This document shows positions 7,247 through 15,448 of a stretch of DNA of 34,927 nt, in pieces. The stretch is taken from the NCBI RefSeq assembly GCF_014359905.1, contig NZ_JACIYP010000057.1, positions 1-34,927 on the forward strand, given 5' to 3'. The position numbers and the translations under genes were made by a program. Source of the DNA: Hoeflea sp. (lineage in GTDB: Bacteria; Pseudomonadota; Alphaproteobacteria; Rhizobiales; Rhizobiaceae). A model generated the notes under the pieces. The model was not told the DNA's origin. It worked only from the letters and a program-made list of their open reading frames with translations, and did not search any database. Within the stretch, counting starts at the first letter, position 1. Each line of letters opens with the position of its first letter.

Positions 7247-7650
7247 GCACCGGAACCGCCTCACACCAGACCGCGCTCGAACGCGGACGCGCGATCATTG
7301 CCCAGATCAACCCCGGCCTCGAAGCGGCGCTTGCCGGAAAATACGATGCATATTTTCCGGATTTCGCCGAGACCCTCGTCGAATTCGCCTATGGCAGGCT
7401 TTACGCGCGCGAGGGGCTCGACCTGAAGACAAGGCAGATCGCCACGGTTGCGGCGCTGACCGCGCTGGGTGGACAGACCGGGCCGCAATTGCGCGTCAAT
7501 CTGGAGCATGCCCTGGCGGCCGGTGCAAGCCGGCGGGAGCTGCTGGAGGTCATTCTCCAGATGTCGGTCTATGGCGGCATGCCGGCGGCCATCAACGGCA
7601 TGAATGTCGCGATGCAGCTTTTCGAGGAGCAGGACGCGGCTTCAGCCTGA
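7243..7650 (+). CDS. Carboxymuconolactone decarboxylase (AhpD-like) family protein
   Basis: The 135-residue all-helical protein has the CMD core (FAYGRLYAREGLDLKTRQIA, then ALTALGGQTGPQLRVNLEHALAAGASRRELLEVILQMSVYGGMPAAINGM). The CxxC of AhpD peroxidases is absent, so peroxidase activity is unlikely; the His of EHAL is retained. It resembles gamma-carboxymuconolactone decarboxylase-like proteins of unknown substrate. AAAAGGA precedes the ATG. The gene is translationally coupled to the MerR gene. Its 3' end overlaps the convergent pseudogene by nine bases. Confidence 0.9.
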   Translation: MSTGTASHQTALERGRAIIAQINPGLEAALAGKYDAYFPDFAETLVEFAYGRLYAREGLDLKTRQIATVAALTALGGQTGPQLRVNLEHALAAGASRRELLEVILQMSVYGGMPAAINGMNVAMQLFEEQDAASA

Positions 7651-7995
7651 CCGCGGCTGCCGGTCGATGGCCGCTGCTCCCAGCGCGACACGCACGGCCT
7701 CCGTCAGCCGCCCGATCATCGCCCGGTAGGGATAGGGGCCATGGCTGATGCGGCTGACGCCGAGGCCCGCCAAGGTGGCGGCATCGGGCACGCCGGGCCG
7801 CATGATGATGTTGACCGGCAGGGGCGAGGCGTCGCACAGCGTCGCGCTGTCGAGCCCCAGGGCGCTGCCGGTCGCGAGCGCGCTGGCGTCGGCCACGGCG
7901 GTGGCGCTGCCGGCATCCCAGACATTTTAGAGAATGAGGGGGTCGCCCTTCCTGTGCAGGCTCGCAAACAGCTTTGCCTTGTCATTCCGGTTCAA
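7642..7995 (-). pseudogene. Remnant of an isocitrate lyase/PEP mutase family gene
   Basis: Starting at TTG 7995, which overlaps the ogt stop as TTGA and is preceded by CGGAGG, the frame reads KAKLFASLHRKGDPLIL, then an in-frame TAA (7929-7927), then NVWDAGSATAVADASALATG. It runs straight into LGLDSATLCDASPLPVNIIM and RPGVPDAATLAGLGVSRISHGPYPYR. The N-terminal and C-terminal parts of the PEP-mutase fold are recognisable. The middle, around 130-170 residues with the metal-binding DxExG region, is missing. Two lesions, a nonsense codon and an internal in-frame deletion, make it non-functional. It was evidently translated downstream of ogt. Confidence 0.82.
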
Positions 7996-8537
7996 GGTCG
8001 TTCCTCCGCGAACAATCCGACGGGCCGCATCCGGCCCTCATGCCTGAGCAGCCATTTCTTGCGCCACAGCCCGCCGCCGAAGCCGGTCAGCGATCCGTCC
8101 GAGCCGATGCAGCGGTGACAGGGAATCACCACCGGAATGCGATTGGTTCCGCAATACCTGGCGACCACCCGCACCGCCTCGATGGAGCCCGTGTCGCGGG
8201 CGATATCGCCATAGGAACAGGTTTCGCCGAGCGGCACCTGCATCAGCCGGGCCCAGACCTTGCGTTCGAGATCGTTGCCTTCGATCCTCAAGGGCGTGCT
8301 GAACTCGGCGCTCTCCTCGGCAAAATAGGCTTTCAGCTCGGCTTCGATCTGGATCAAAGGCGCGGTCCGGCCCGGCCCGCCCGACGATTCGGCATCCGGG
8401 TCAGCGTCCGGACGCTCATCATGGAATTCCAGTCCGATGAGGTGCGTCTTATCGGCGACCGCCCGCATCGGGCCAATCGGCGTTTCGATCCAAAGCTCGG
8501 GCCGCAGCACGGATGCTCGCATGCATTGCTCGGACAC
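7992..8537 (-). CDS. ogt: Methylated-DNA-protein-cysteine methyltransferase (Ogt/MGMT type)
   Basis: The protein has 181 residues from GTG 8537, which has AGGAGAGG at the right distance. An ATG at 8585 would add 16 unconserved residues. It repairs O6-alkylguanine by transferring the alkyl group to its own cysteine. The active site is IPCHRC, with Cys140 in VVIPCHRCIGSDG. The upstream helix-turn-helix and arginine finger region (RYCGTNRIP) and the substrate loop (GSLTGFGGGLWRK) are present. The N-terminal part carries ETPIGPMRAVAD. The stop overlaps the TTG start of the decayed PEP-mutase-like gene, the former second gene of the operon. Confidence 0.93.
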   Translation of the reverse strand: MSEQCMRASVLRPELWIETPIGPMRAVADKTHLIGLEFHDERPDADPDAESSGGPGRTAPLIQIEAELKAYFAEESAEFSTPLRIEGNDLERKVWARLMQVPLGETCSYGDIARDTGSIEAVRVVARYCGTNRIPVVIPCHRCIGSDGSLTGFGGGLWRKKWLLRHEGRMRPVGLFAEERP

Positions 8538-8633
8538 TGCGCCTCTCCTCAGGCTCCATGGGTTCAGGGGGCACGATAATGGCATCCGTCATGGCGCTCA
8601 ATCCGGTTCGGCGGATCCGAATTCCAGCCTGCC

Positions 8634-9980
8634 TTACCGGCAGGTGTCCCGCGCGGGATCGCAGCGGCGCGGGCCGGTCGATCCGCTCGTCATTCCGGTC
8701 GCCAAACCCGTGGTGACACCCAGAATGCTGTCGCCGAGGCCCTGACCGAAACGCTTGGACTGGGCATCGAACGTATCGCGGGCGTTCGGATCAATGATGG
8801 CTATCGGGGCGGAAATCGCCATGCCCGCGGCAGAGCCCACGGTGTTGGACACCGACATCGCGGTCGCACCCAGTTCGGCGCCAAGACCGAGATCCTGGTC
8901 CGTGACGGTCTGGCCGTCGATCAGCCGCTGACCGAGCAGTTTCACCACTTCCGGGCTGTCTGCGAATTTGGAATGATTGAGTCGGTCGCCGCCCTGCAGG
9001 GCTGAAAGATCGAGAATGGTGATGCCGCCGCGTTCGAATTCTTCGCGATAGGCGGGATTGCTGATGTCGATCTGGCCGAGCCGGTCGACATTGCCCGATA
9101 TCCGGCGCGACAGGGTCAAGGCCCGGTCATCCTGGGAGACGAACACGGTGAATTTCGGCCGCTTCGGCCCCATGTCCGCCAGTTGCTGACGGAAGACATC
9201 CACATCGAGATCCGGTGACGCCAGGATGACGTCGCTGATCTTGGATGGAACGCCATCGTTGCGGATCGCCATCTGGCGCAGCGATTCCATTGTCAGCCAT
9301 GTGCCCATGGAGTGCGCCAGAATGGTGATTTCGCGGATATCGGGCGTCTCGGAAGCGACGGTGAGAAGCGCCTCAAGCGCCGAACGGGAGTAATTTGTGC
9401 TTTCCTTGTCGTAGCCGTAATCGAACACGGAGCCGCGCGAGGGCCATGTGAACATCACCGGGGTGGCGTCGGTGTTGCTGTCGTGGGCGATCTGGGCAAA
9501 GCGGTACACGGCGCTTTCGTAGCGGGTATTGAACCCGTGCACGAAGATCAGAAGCCGCCCTGAGGCAGATTTCTTGCTCTCGTACCACGCCTTCACCTGA
9601 TCGAGCGTGGTGAACGGGTTGGCCGACAGCGTGGCGAATTCGCGGGACGGATCGGCTGGCAGCTTCTTCGGCCATTGCACTTCGCCGATCTTGCGACCGG
9701 CGTCAGGCGGGATAGAGATCACGAGTTCATTGAAGTCGATCGCGTTGCCGCGCTCGCCGGAATACAGCAGGCCAGGATTGTCGGAGGGCGCGCGCGTGGT
9801 GGCGACCAGGATCGACACCTCGGTCGCATTGGGGGCGGACTGGGCGACCGGAGTGAGCACGCCTTTCGGAGGGCTCGCGCAACTTGCCAGCAGGGCCGCG
9901 AGCACCAGCACCCCCGTGCGGACGGAGCTCCCGGGGGTAAAATGCGGCAGGTGGATTGTTGGCAAGCGCCATACAGGCAT
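8634..9980 (-). CDS. DUF900-type alpha/beta hydrolase lipoprotein
   Basis: The 448-residue protein begins with a hydrophobic signal ending in the lipobox LASC, so Cys34 is probably lipidated and the protein membrane-anchored. The alpha/beta-hydrolase core includes FVHGFNTRYESAVYR (oxyanion loop, about 147-160), the nucleophile elbow ILAHSMGTW with Ser224, an acidic residue near ASPDLDVD or SQDD, and His336 in LNHSKF. DUF900 proteins resemble esterases/lipases; the substrate is unknown. The Gly/Ala-rich tail (VGSAAGMAISAPIAIID...) is low in complexity. GGAAA precedes the ATG. Confidence 0.9.
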   Translation of the reverse strand: MPVWRLPTIHLPHFTPGSSVRTGVLVLAALLASCASPPKGVLTPVAQSAPNATEVSILVATTRAPSDNPGLLYSGERGNAIDFNELVISIPPDAGRKIGEVQWPKKLPADPSREFATLSANPFTTLDQVKAWYESKKSASGRLLIFVHGFNTRYESAVYRFAQIAHDSNTDATPVMFTWPSRGSVFDYGYDKESTNYSRSALEALLTVASETPDIREITILAHSMGTWLTMESLRQMAIRNDGVPSKISDVILASPDLDVDVFRQQLADMGPKRPKFTVFVSQDDRALTLSRRISGNVDRLGQIDISNPAYREEFERGGITILDLSALQGGDRLNHSKFADSPEVVKLLGQRLIDGQTVTDQDLGLGAELGATAMSVSNTVGSAAGMAISAPIAIIDPNARDTFDAQSKRFGQGLGDSILGVTTGLATGMTSGSTGPRRCDPARDTCR

Positions 9981-10046
9981 GGAGTTTCCGTTCGCGTCGT
10001 TATGAGGCGCCGCGCCTTTCAGGAACCGCCATCGCCAGCACCTCCG

Positions 10047-10949
10047 TCAGACCAGCAAAAGCACAAGAATGCCCGCCACAATGAGAATGCAGCCGGATAT
10101 TTCAAGCCTGTTGACGTGTTCGCGGAAGACTAGCACCGAAGAGGCGAAGGTGAAAATCATTTCCACCTGGGCCAGGGCCTTGACCGCGGCGGCGCTCTGC
10201 AGGGTCATGGCCATGAACCAGCCGAAGGAGGCAGTGGCGCCGACAAGCCCCACCAGTGCGGAGATCCTCCAGGCTGCGCGAATCCGGCCGAGCTCCTCGG
10301 GCGCCTTGAGCCGCATCCAGACCAGCATGACGACGGTCTGCAGGATGATTGCCGCAAGCAGGGTAACGGCGGCCTGCATCATGAAGTTCGGCCCCTCAAG
10401 CGACAGGGAAGCGGCGCGGTAGGCCACGGCGGCGATGCCGAAGATGGTTCCGGACGCCAGTCCCAACGCCGCGGTGCGGGAGAACACCGAGCGCAGCAGC
10501 GCCGATGCGCCGGCGGCGGAGCGGGCCACCGAAATCAGCACGACGCCGACCAGGCTGATGGCAATGGCCAGAATCGTGCCGCCGCTCACCCGGTCGCCGA
10601 GAAAGATCAGTCCGAACACCGCCGCCTGCGCCGGTTCGGTGCGCGAATAGGCTGTGCCGACGGTGAAGTTGCGATGGCTGAAGATCTGGATCAGCAAGGC
10701 CTGAGCCGCGATCTGGGCAAGGCCCGCAAGCGTCACCCAGCCGGCAAAGCTCATGTTCAGCCGGGGCATGGGATAGCCAAGGCCGAAGGCAAGCAGCGCG
10801 ACAAAGCTGAGCGCGAACGGCACGCCGAAGCCGAAGCGCACGAAGGTGGCGCCGGTGGTGCCCATCACGCCCTTGAGGTGCTTCTGCAGGACCGAGCGTA
10901 TGTTCTGCAGGAACGCAGCCGCAAGGGTGATGAGGACCCAGGTTTCCAT
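10047..10949 (-). CDS. EamA/DMT-superfamily membrane transporter
   Basis: The 300-residue protein has about ten hydrophobic helices in two EamA repeats. The first repeat includes FVRFGFGVPFALSFVALLAF and YSRTEPAQAAVFGLIFLGDR (the conserved E-P motif). The second includes QVEMIFTFASSVLVFREHVN near the C-terminus, followed by a last helix (GCILIVAGILVLLLV). DMT transporters export or import metabolites; the substrate cannot be read from the sequence. The start ATG 10949 has AAAGGAC about 13 bases upstream. It is probably a single-gene unit between the lipoprotein and cyclase genes. Confidence 0.92.
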   Translation of the reverse strand: METWVLITLAAAFLQNIRSVLQKHLKGVMGTTGATFVRFGFGVPFALSFVALLAFGLGYPMPRLNMSFAGWVTLAGLAQIAAQALLIQIFSHRNFTVGTAYSRTEPAQAAVFGLIFLGDRVSGGTILAIAISLVGVVLISVARSAAGASALLRSVFSRTAALGLASGTIFGIAAVAYRAASLSLEGPNFMMQAAVTLLAAIILQTVVMLVWMRLKAPEELGRIRAAWRISALVGLVGATASFGWFMAMTLQSAAAVKALAQVEMIFTFASSVLVFREHVNRLEISGCILIVAGILVLLLV

Positions 10950-11091
10950 CGTGGCCGGGGTGTCCTTTCAAAGGTGCAAACGGGAGGCGGCCCGCCTGCC
11001 GAACGGCAAGCAGGGCCACAAGGGGCAACAATCGGGATCTAGCAGCCTGACACGCCTTGCTGCAAGTCAGAGCGGGCCAAACGGCCAAGGA

Positions 11092-11910
11092 TCAGGCGGC
11101 GCGGGCGGCCCTGCCGTCGATGCAGACCAGGTTGCGGCCCTTGTGCTTGGCGTCGTAAAGTCTGGCGTCGGCCGCCCGCATGACGTCCTTGGTGCGCGAC
11201 TGCGGCCCGAAGGCGACGCCGCCGATGCTGACGGTGACGCTCAACTGCGCGCCTTCAGCCGTGGTAATGGTCATCTTCTCGACATTGGCGCGGACCCGTT
11301 CGGCGATGATCGACGCATCCTCGGACGTTGCGCCGCCAAGGATGATGGCGAATTCCTCGCCGCCGATCCGCGCGCTGAAATCAACCGTCCGGATTGACCC
11401 GGATATGGCCTCCGCTACCGCCAGCAGGGCCCGGTCCCCCGCATCATGGCCGTAGACATCGTTGATCTGCTTGAACCGGTCGGCATCAATCATCAGCAGA
11501 TAGCCCCCGCCGGACGACTGTTTTATGCTGGACAGATGCTGCAGAAATGCATCGCGGTTGGCAAGGCCGGTCATGCCGTCATGATTCGCCCTGTGCTCGA
11601 GATTCTTGTGGGCTGCCTTGAGTTCGGCATGAATTGCAAAGAGGTTCTTGTGCGCTTCGCCAAGCGCCTCGTGCGCCGCTTCCAGTTCGAGAGTCTGCCT
11701 GTAGAACACGAAGGTTGCCGGCGGAGTGACCAGAAGCGGGCAAAAGGCCGCAATCGAAAGCGCCACCTGCATCCCGCCGGAGCCGGTGCCGATCAGGTAC
11801 ATGATTGTGGCGGTGACCAGCAGGGAAAGAACAACCGACCCCGCTGTCAGCAGGAATAATTTCTTGGTCATCCTAAGGAAAATGGACGGCTGTGAGCCGG
11901 ACTTGGGCAT
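11092..11910 (-). CDS. Diguanylate cyclase with two membrane helices (GGDEF, GGEEF type)
   Basis: The 272-residue protein makes c-di-GMP. Two transmembrane helices (about 17-40 and 47-70) are joined by a short periplasmic loop. A coiled-coil stalk follows (ELEAAHEALGEAHKNLFAIH...), and the GGDEF domain starts near residue 105 (HDGMTGLANRDAF). The active-site motif is RIGGEEFAI (GGEEF 183-187). The RxxD inhibitory site RTVD (174-177) lies five residues upstream, so product feedback inhibition is likely. The first ATG (11910, AGGAAG upstream) was chosen; ATG 11871 would start just before the first helix. There is no obvious sensor domain. Confidence 0.94.
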   Translation of the reverse strand: MPKSGSQPSIFLRMTKKLFLLTAGSVVLSLLVTATIMYLIGTGSGGMQVALSIAAFCPLLVTPPATFVFYRQTLELEAAHEALGEAHKNLFAIHAELKAAHKNLEHRANHDGMTGLANRDAFLQHLSSIKQSSGGGYLLMIDADRFKQINDVYGHDAGDRALLAVAEAISGSIRTVDFSARIGGEEFAIILGGATSEDASIIAERVRANVEKMTITTAEGAQLSVTVSIGGVAFGPQSRTKDVMRAADARLYDAKHKGRNLVCIDGRAARAA

Positions 11911-11958
11911 GGGGTGCGCTTCCTGAAGGTCTGATGCACGGCTAATCGCAGGATAGTT

Positions 11959-11987
11959 TTGACAGCGGGTGTACAGAGTAGGTAAAT
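11959..11987 (+). promoter_or_regulatory. Sigma70-type promoter of the HAD nucleotidase gene
   Basis: TTGACA (11959-11964), a 17-bp spacer and GTAAAT (11982-11987) form a near-consensus housekeeping promoter about 75 bp before ATG 12061, in the gap after the divergent cyclase gene. Confidence 0.6.
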
Positions 11988-12060
11988 CCCACGTTTACAA
12001 TTGATGGCAATGTTCCATGTTGGATCATACCGACACCTTGCCAGACAGGATTGATGCCCC

Positions 12061-12768
12061 ATGACCGATAAATCGGCTTTGCCCGACCCCGCCGATTTCG
12101 CCCATGTCACCGAATGGGTGTTCGATCTCGACAACACGCTCTACCCGCGCCACACGGACCTGTTTTCCCAGATCGACAAGAAGATGACGTTCTATGTCCG
12201 GGAACTGCTGGACCTTGATCACGACGCCGCGCGCAGCCTGCAGAAGAAATATTACCGCGAGCACGGCACCACGCTGCAGGGGCTGATGCTGCATCACGGC
12301 ATCGATGCGAGCGACTTCCTCGAAAAAGTGCATGACATCGATTATTCCTGGGTGAAGCCCGATCCGGCGCTGGGCGCGGCGATCAAGGCGCTGCCGGGCC
12401 GCAAGTTCATTTTCACCAATGGCGATACGCCGCATGCGGAGCGCACGGCCCGGGCGCTCGGGATCCTCGATCATTTCGACGAGATCTTCGACATCATCGC
12501 CGCCGACCTCAATCCCAAGCCCGCGCCTCAGACCTATGACCGCTTCCTTGCCCGGCACGGCGTGCACAAGGACAAGGCCGCCATGTTCGAGGATCTGCCG
12601 CGCAACCTGGTTGCGCCGCATGCGCTGGGAATGCGGACCGTGCTGATCGTGCCGAACAATCTTGATGAAGTGCTCGACGAGGTCTGGGAGCACGAAGGCA
12701 AGGACGGCGACCATATTGATCACATAACCGATGACCTGGCGGCCTTCCTTGCCAGCCTGACCGCGTGA
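12061..12768 (+). CDS. HAD-superfamily pyrimidine 5'-nucleotidase
   Basis: The 235-residue protein has HAD motif I FDLDNTLYP (Asp22 and Asp24), motif II FTNGD (near residue 118), the lysine of NPKPAPQTYD and motif III MFEDLPRN. The DxDNTLYP form is the signature of the SDT1/pyrimidine 5'-nucleotidase subfamily, which dephosphorylates UMP/CMP. The cap is small and helical (KMTFYVRELLDLDHDAARS). The gene ends in an acidic tail. It sits upstream of dapD, as I recall for related Rhizobiaceae genomes, here with an EF-hand gene and a LOG gene in between. Confidence 0.93.
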   Translation: MTDKSALPDPADFAHVTEWVFDLDNTLYPRHTDLFSQIDKKMTFYVRELLDLDHDAARSLQKKYYREHGTTLQGLMLHHGIDASDFLEKVHDIDYSWVKPDPALGAAIKALPGRKFIFTNGDTPHAERTARALGILDHFDEIFDIIAADLNPKPAPQTYDRFLARHGVHKDKAAMFEDLPRNLVAPHALGMRTVLIVPNNLDEVLDEVWEHEGKDGDHIDHITDDLAAFLASLTA

Positions 12769-12832
12769 GCGCTGCGGCGGGCGTCAAACCTTTCCAAGAT
12801 TTAATCTACATTACAGGGCTTTAAGTGGCGCA

Positions 12833-12884
12833 TGGCGATGGCAGTCGCCACATTGGGGTGGAAGGACGACACCATCCACCCCAA
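12833..12884 (+). other. Two hairpins in the EF-hand gene leader
   Basis: TGGCGA/TCGCCA (12833-12838 with 12845-12850) and the perfect 10-bp stem TTGGGGTGGA/TCCACCCCAA (12853-12862 with 12875-12884, 12-nt loop) lie just before the ribosome site AAAGGAA and ATG 12896. The second stem ends directly next to the ribosome site. It could stabilise the mRNA or gate translation. No T-tract follows, so it is not a terminator. Confidence 0.6.
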
Positions 12885-12895
12885 AGGAAATTCCC

Positions 12896-13468
12896 ATGAA
12901 GAAGACAATTCTCGCCTCACTCGCAGCAGCCCTGATCGCTTCCATCGCCCTGCCCGCCATGGCTGCCCAGTCGGACCATGGACCCCGTCATGGGCCGCGT
13001 GTCGAACGCATGATGGAGCGGTTCGATTCCAACCGCGACGGCGTTGTCACGCTCGAAGACATCTCGGCGCATCGCCAGGAGATGTTCAATGCCATCGACA
13101 CGGACAAGTCCGCCGCGCTCAGCAAGGACGAACTCAAGGCGTTTGGTGAGCAGCGCATGGAGATGCGCCAGAAGAACCGTGAAGAACGCCGTACCGAACG
13201 CGATTCCAGGAAGAGCGACATGAAAGGCAAGTACGGCGACCGTGACGGCCGGATGGCTGGCAAGCATCACGGCGAGCGGGACGGCAAGGGCCGGGCCGAC
13301 AATCGCGGCGGTATGCAGATGGAACGGCTTGACGCCGACAAGAACGGCGCAATCAGCCTCAAGGAATTCACTGCCGTCGATGGCAAGATGTTCGAGCGGT
13401 TCGATCGCAACGGCGACAACAAGATCGACATTACCGATTTCTACCGGGAGCGCGCCGACAAGAACTGA
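12896..13468 (+). CDS. Secreted calcium-binding EF-hand protein (four EF loops)
   Basis: The 190-residue protein has a Sec signal (KKTILASLAAALIASIALPAMA, cleavage near residue 23-24). Four EF-hand loops are visible: DSNRDGVVTLED (44-55), DTDKSAALSKDE (68-79), DADKNGAISLKE (146-157) and DRNGDNKIDITD (170-181). The second has Ala at position 5 and is probably weaker. Between loops 2 and 3 is a very charged Arg/Lys/Asp/Gly linker (about 84-140). The protein is periplasmic or secreted; its partner is unknown. AAAGGAA precedes the start, after a structured leader. A strong terminator follows. Confidence 0.93.
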   Translation: MKKTILASLAAALIASIALPAMAAQSDHGPRHGPRVERMMERFDSNRDGVVTLEDISAHRQEMFNAIDTDKSAALSKDELKAFGEQRMEMRQKNREERRTERDSRKSDMKGKYGDRDGRMAGKHHGERDGKGRADNRGGMQMERLDADKNGAISLKEFTAVDGKMFERFDRNGDNKIDITDFYRERADKN

Positions 13469-13493
13469 TCCGGCTGGATCATCCTTGCGCCAG

Positions 13494-13528
13494 AGCCAAG
13501 CCGGAGCATCCTCCGGCCTGGCTTTTCT
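13494..13528 (+). terminator. Intrinsic terminator after the EF-hand gene
   Basis: AGCCAAGCCGGAG (13494-13506) pairs with CTCCGGCCTGGCT (13511-13523) with one mismatch and a 4-nt loop, and TTTTCT follows. It overlaps the last codon of the convergent LOG gene. Confidence 0.75.
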
Positions 13529-14381
13529 ATGCCACGGGTGCGATGCCGTAATGATCCTCGATGATCGACCAGGCCTCCTGGGCGGTGTCGACAAAATTGA
13601 TCAGGTCGAGATCGCCCGGGGAGATGGTCCCGAAGTCGGCCAGAGCCTGGAAATCGACGATGGAGTTCCAGAACTTCGATCCGAACAGGATCAGCGGCAC
13701 ATGCTCCATGCGGCCGGTCTGGATCAGGGTGAGCGATTCGAAAAGCTCATCCATGGTGCCGAAGCCGCCGGGGAAGATGGTGATCGCCCGGGCGCGCATC
13801 AGGAAATGCATCTTGCGGATGGCGAAGTAGTGGAAGTTGAGGCTGAGCTCCGGCGTGACATATTGATTGGGCGCCTGTTCATGCGGCAGCACCACGTTGA
13901 GACCGATCGAGGCGGCGCCGACATCGTGGGCGCCGCGGTTTCCCGCCTCCATAACGCCCGGCCCGCCGCCGGTGACGACAACGAATTCCTTGCCATCCAT
14001 GGCGAGTGAATGGGTTGAACACAGCCGGGCGAAGGCGCGCGCTTCCTCGTAATATTTCCCGGCGGCGGTCAGGTTTTTGGCCTGGGTCTCGTTCCTGGCG
14101 GCCCAGGGCGCCTTGCCCGGTTCGGGAATCCGCGCGCCGCCGAACATCACCACGGTGGAGCGGATGCCGGCCTCGGAAAGGATCATTTCCGACTTGAGCA
14201 GTTCGAGCTGCAGCCGCACCGGGCGCAATTCCTCGCGGCAGAGAAACTCCTCGTCGGCATAGGCAAGCCTGTAGGATGGGGATGTGCTCTGGGGCGTTCT
14301 CGGCTGGCGCTCGGCGCGCAGCTTGTCCTGTTTGCTGTCGGCGAGCGGATCCCACACCTCGTTGGTTCGTTTGGCATTCAT
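13527..14381 (-). CDS. LOG-family (TIGR00730) protein, nucleoside-monophosphate phosphoribohydrolase type
   Basis: The 284-residue protein has both signatures of the family once called lysine decarboxylases: TGGGPGVMEAGNRGA (137-151) and FPGGFGTMDE (203-212). These bind the nucleotide phosphate and catalyse release of the base from nucleoside 5'-monophosphates; plant and bacterial LOG proteins activate cytokinins this way. The longer N-terminal region (about 70 residues before VVMFGGARIP) fits the type II/long LOG group. The in vivo substrate is uncertain (AMP or a cytokinin nucleotide). ATG 14381 is preceded by AGGAC. Confidence 0.92.
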   Translation of the reverse strand: MNAKRTNEVWDPLADSKQDKLRAERQPRTPQSTSPSYRLAYADEEFLCREELRPVRLQLELLKSEMILSEAGIRSTVVMFGGARIPEPGKAPWAARNETQAKNLTAAGKYYEEARAFARLCSTHSLAMDGKEFVVVTGGGPGVMEAGNRGAHDVGAASIGLNVVLPHEQAPNQYVTPELSLNFHYFAIRKMHFLMRARAITIFPGGFGTMDELFESLTLIQTGRMEHVPLILFGSKFWNSIVDFQALADFGTISPGDLDLINFVDTAQEAWSIIEDHYGIAPVA

Positions 14382-14425
14382 GGTCTAGGTCCTGTCTTGG
14401 GGTTGGCGGCCGTTGATTCAAGGTT

Positions 14426-14470
14426 CTACAGCGACTTTTTGCACATCCTGTTGGATGCGCGTCGCTGTAG
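14426..14470. repeat. Rhizobial-type intergenic palindrome
   Basis: Outer arms CTACAGCGAC (14426-14435) and GTCGCTGTAG (14461-14470) are perfect complements. Inside them GCACATCC and GGATGCGC (14441-14448, 14453-14460) form a second stem with one mismatch. The CTACAGCG...CGCTGTAG frame with an inner GCGC-ATCC hairpin closely resembles the highly repeated intergenic palindromes of Rhizobium/Sinorhizobium genomes. It lies between divergent LOG and dapD. Only this copy is seen in the window. Confidence 0.75.
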
Positions 14471-14586
14471 CGCGGAATTGACCCCACGCCCAGCCTCGCT
14501 TAGGAGAAGTGCAACGACGCTGGCAGTCCCGGCCCCCGACGCTCATGTCCGCCAGACTAGACTTTGATCCTTAAGGAATAGCCACA

Positions 14587-15441
14587 ATGAAGCACGACAT
14601 GGCAGCCCTCGCCAGCACGATTGAAACCGCCTTTGACGCCCGCGACACGATCTCAACGTCAACCATCGGAACGGTGCGCGATGCCGTGGAAACGGCGCTA
14701 AACCTGCTCGATCGCGGCGAGGCACGGGTGGCCGAGCGCGGCGAGGACGGCGCCTGGACGGTCAATCAGTGGCTGAAAAAGGCGGTGCTGCTGTCGTTCC
14801 GGCTCAATCCGATGGAGATCATCAAGGGCGGCGCCGGCGGGGCGGTCTGGTGGGACAAGGTGCCGTCGAAGTTCGAGGGCTGGACCGCCAATGAATTCGA
14901 GCGCGCCGGCTTTCGCGCCGTCCCCGGCTCGATCGTGCGGCGCGGCTCGTTCATCGGCAGGAATGTGGTGCTGATGCCCTCCTTCGTCAATCTCGGCGCC
15001 TATGTCGACGAGGGCTCGATGGTCGACGGCTGGGCCACGGTCGGCTCCTGCGCACAGATCGGCAAGAATGTGCACCTGTCGGGCGGCGTCGGAATCGGCG
15101 GCGTGCTGGAGCCGCTGCAGGCGGGTCCCACCATCATCGAGGACAATTGCTTCATCGGCGCGCGCTCGGAAGTGGTCGAGGGCTGCATCATCCGCGAAGG
15201 CTCGGTTCTGGGCATGGGCGTCTATATCGGCAAGTCGACCCGCATCGTCAACCGCATGACCGGCGAGATCAGCTATGGCGAAGTGCCGCCTTTCTCGGTC
15301 GTGGTGGCCGGCTCGATGCCGACCTCGGGCACAATGGGCAATGGCGCGGCTGCGCCGAATCTCTATTGCGCGGTGATCGTCAAGACCGTCGACGCGCAGA
15401 CCCGGTCGAAGACCGGCATCAACGAACTCCTGAGGGATTGA
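14587..15441 (+). CDS. dapD: Tetrahydrodipicolinate N-succinyltransferase DapD
   Basis: The 284-residue enzyme transfers succinyl from succinyl-CoA to tetrahydrodipicolinate in diaminopimelate/lysine synthesis. The N-terminal helical domain is followed by the hexapeptide-repeat left-handed beta helix ([80 protein letters not shown]). [12 protein letters not shown] and [13 protein letters not shown] are conserved. AAGGA lies upstream of ATG 14587. Length and order match the rhizobial enzyme. It is the first gene of a dap cluster that includes dapE further down. Confidence 0.97.
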   Translation: MKHDMAALASTIETAFDARDTISTSTIGTVRDAVETALNLLDRGEARVAERGEDGAWTVNQWLKKAVLLSFRLNPMEIIKGGAGGAVWWDKVPSKFEGWTANEFERAGFRAVPGSIVRRGSFIGRNVVLMPSFVNLGAYVDEGSMVDGWATVGSCAQIGKNVHLSGGVGIGGVLEPLQAGPTIIEDNCFIGARSEVVEGCIIREGSVLGMGVYIGKSTRIVNRMTGEISYGEVPPFSVVVAGSMPTSGTMGNGAAAPNLYCAVIVKTVDAQTRSKTGINELLRD

Positions 15442-15448
15442 TCGCGCC

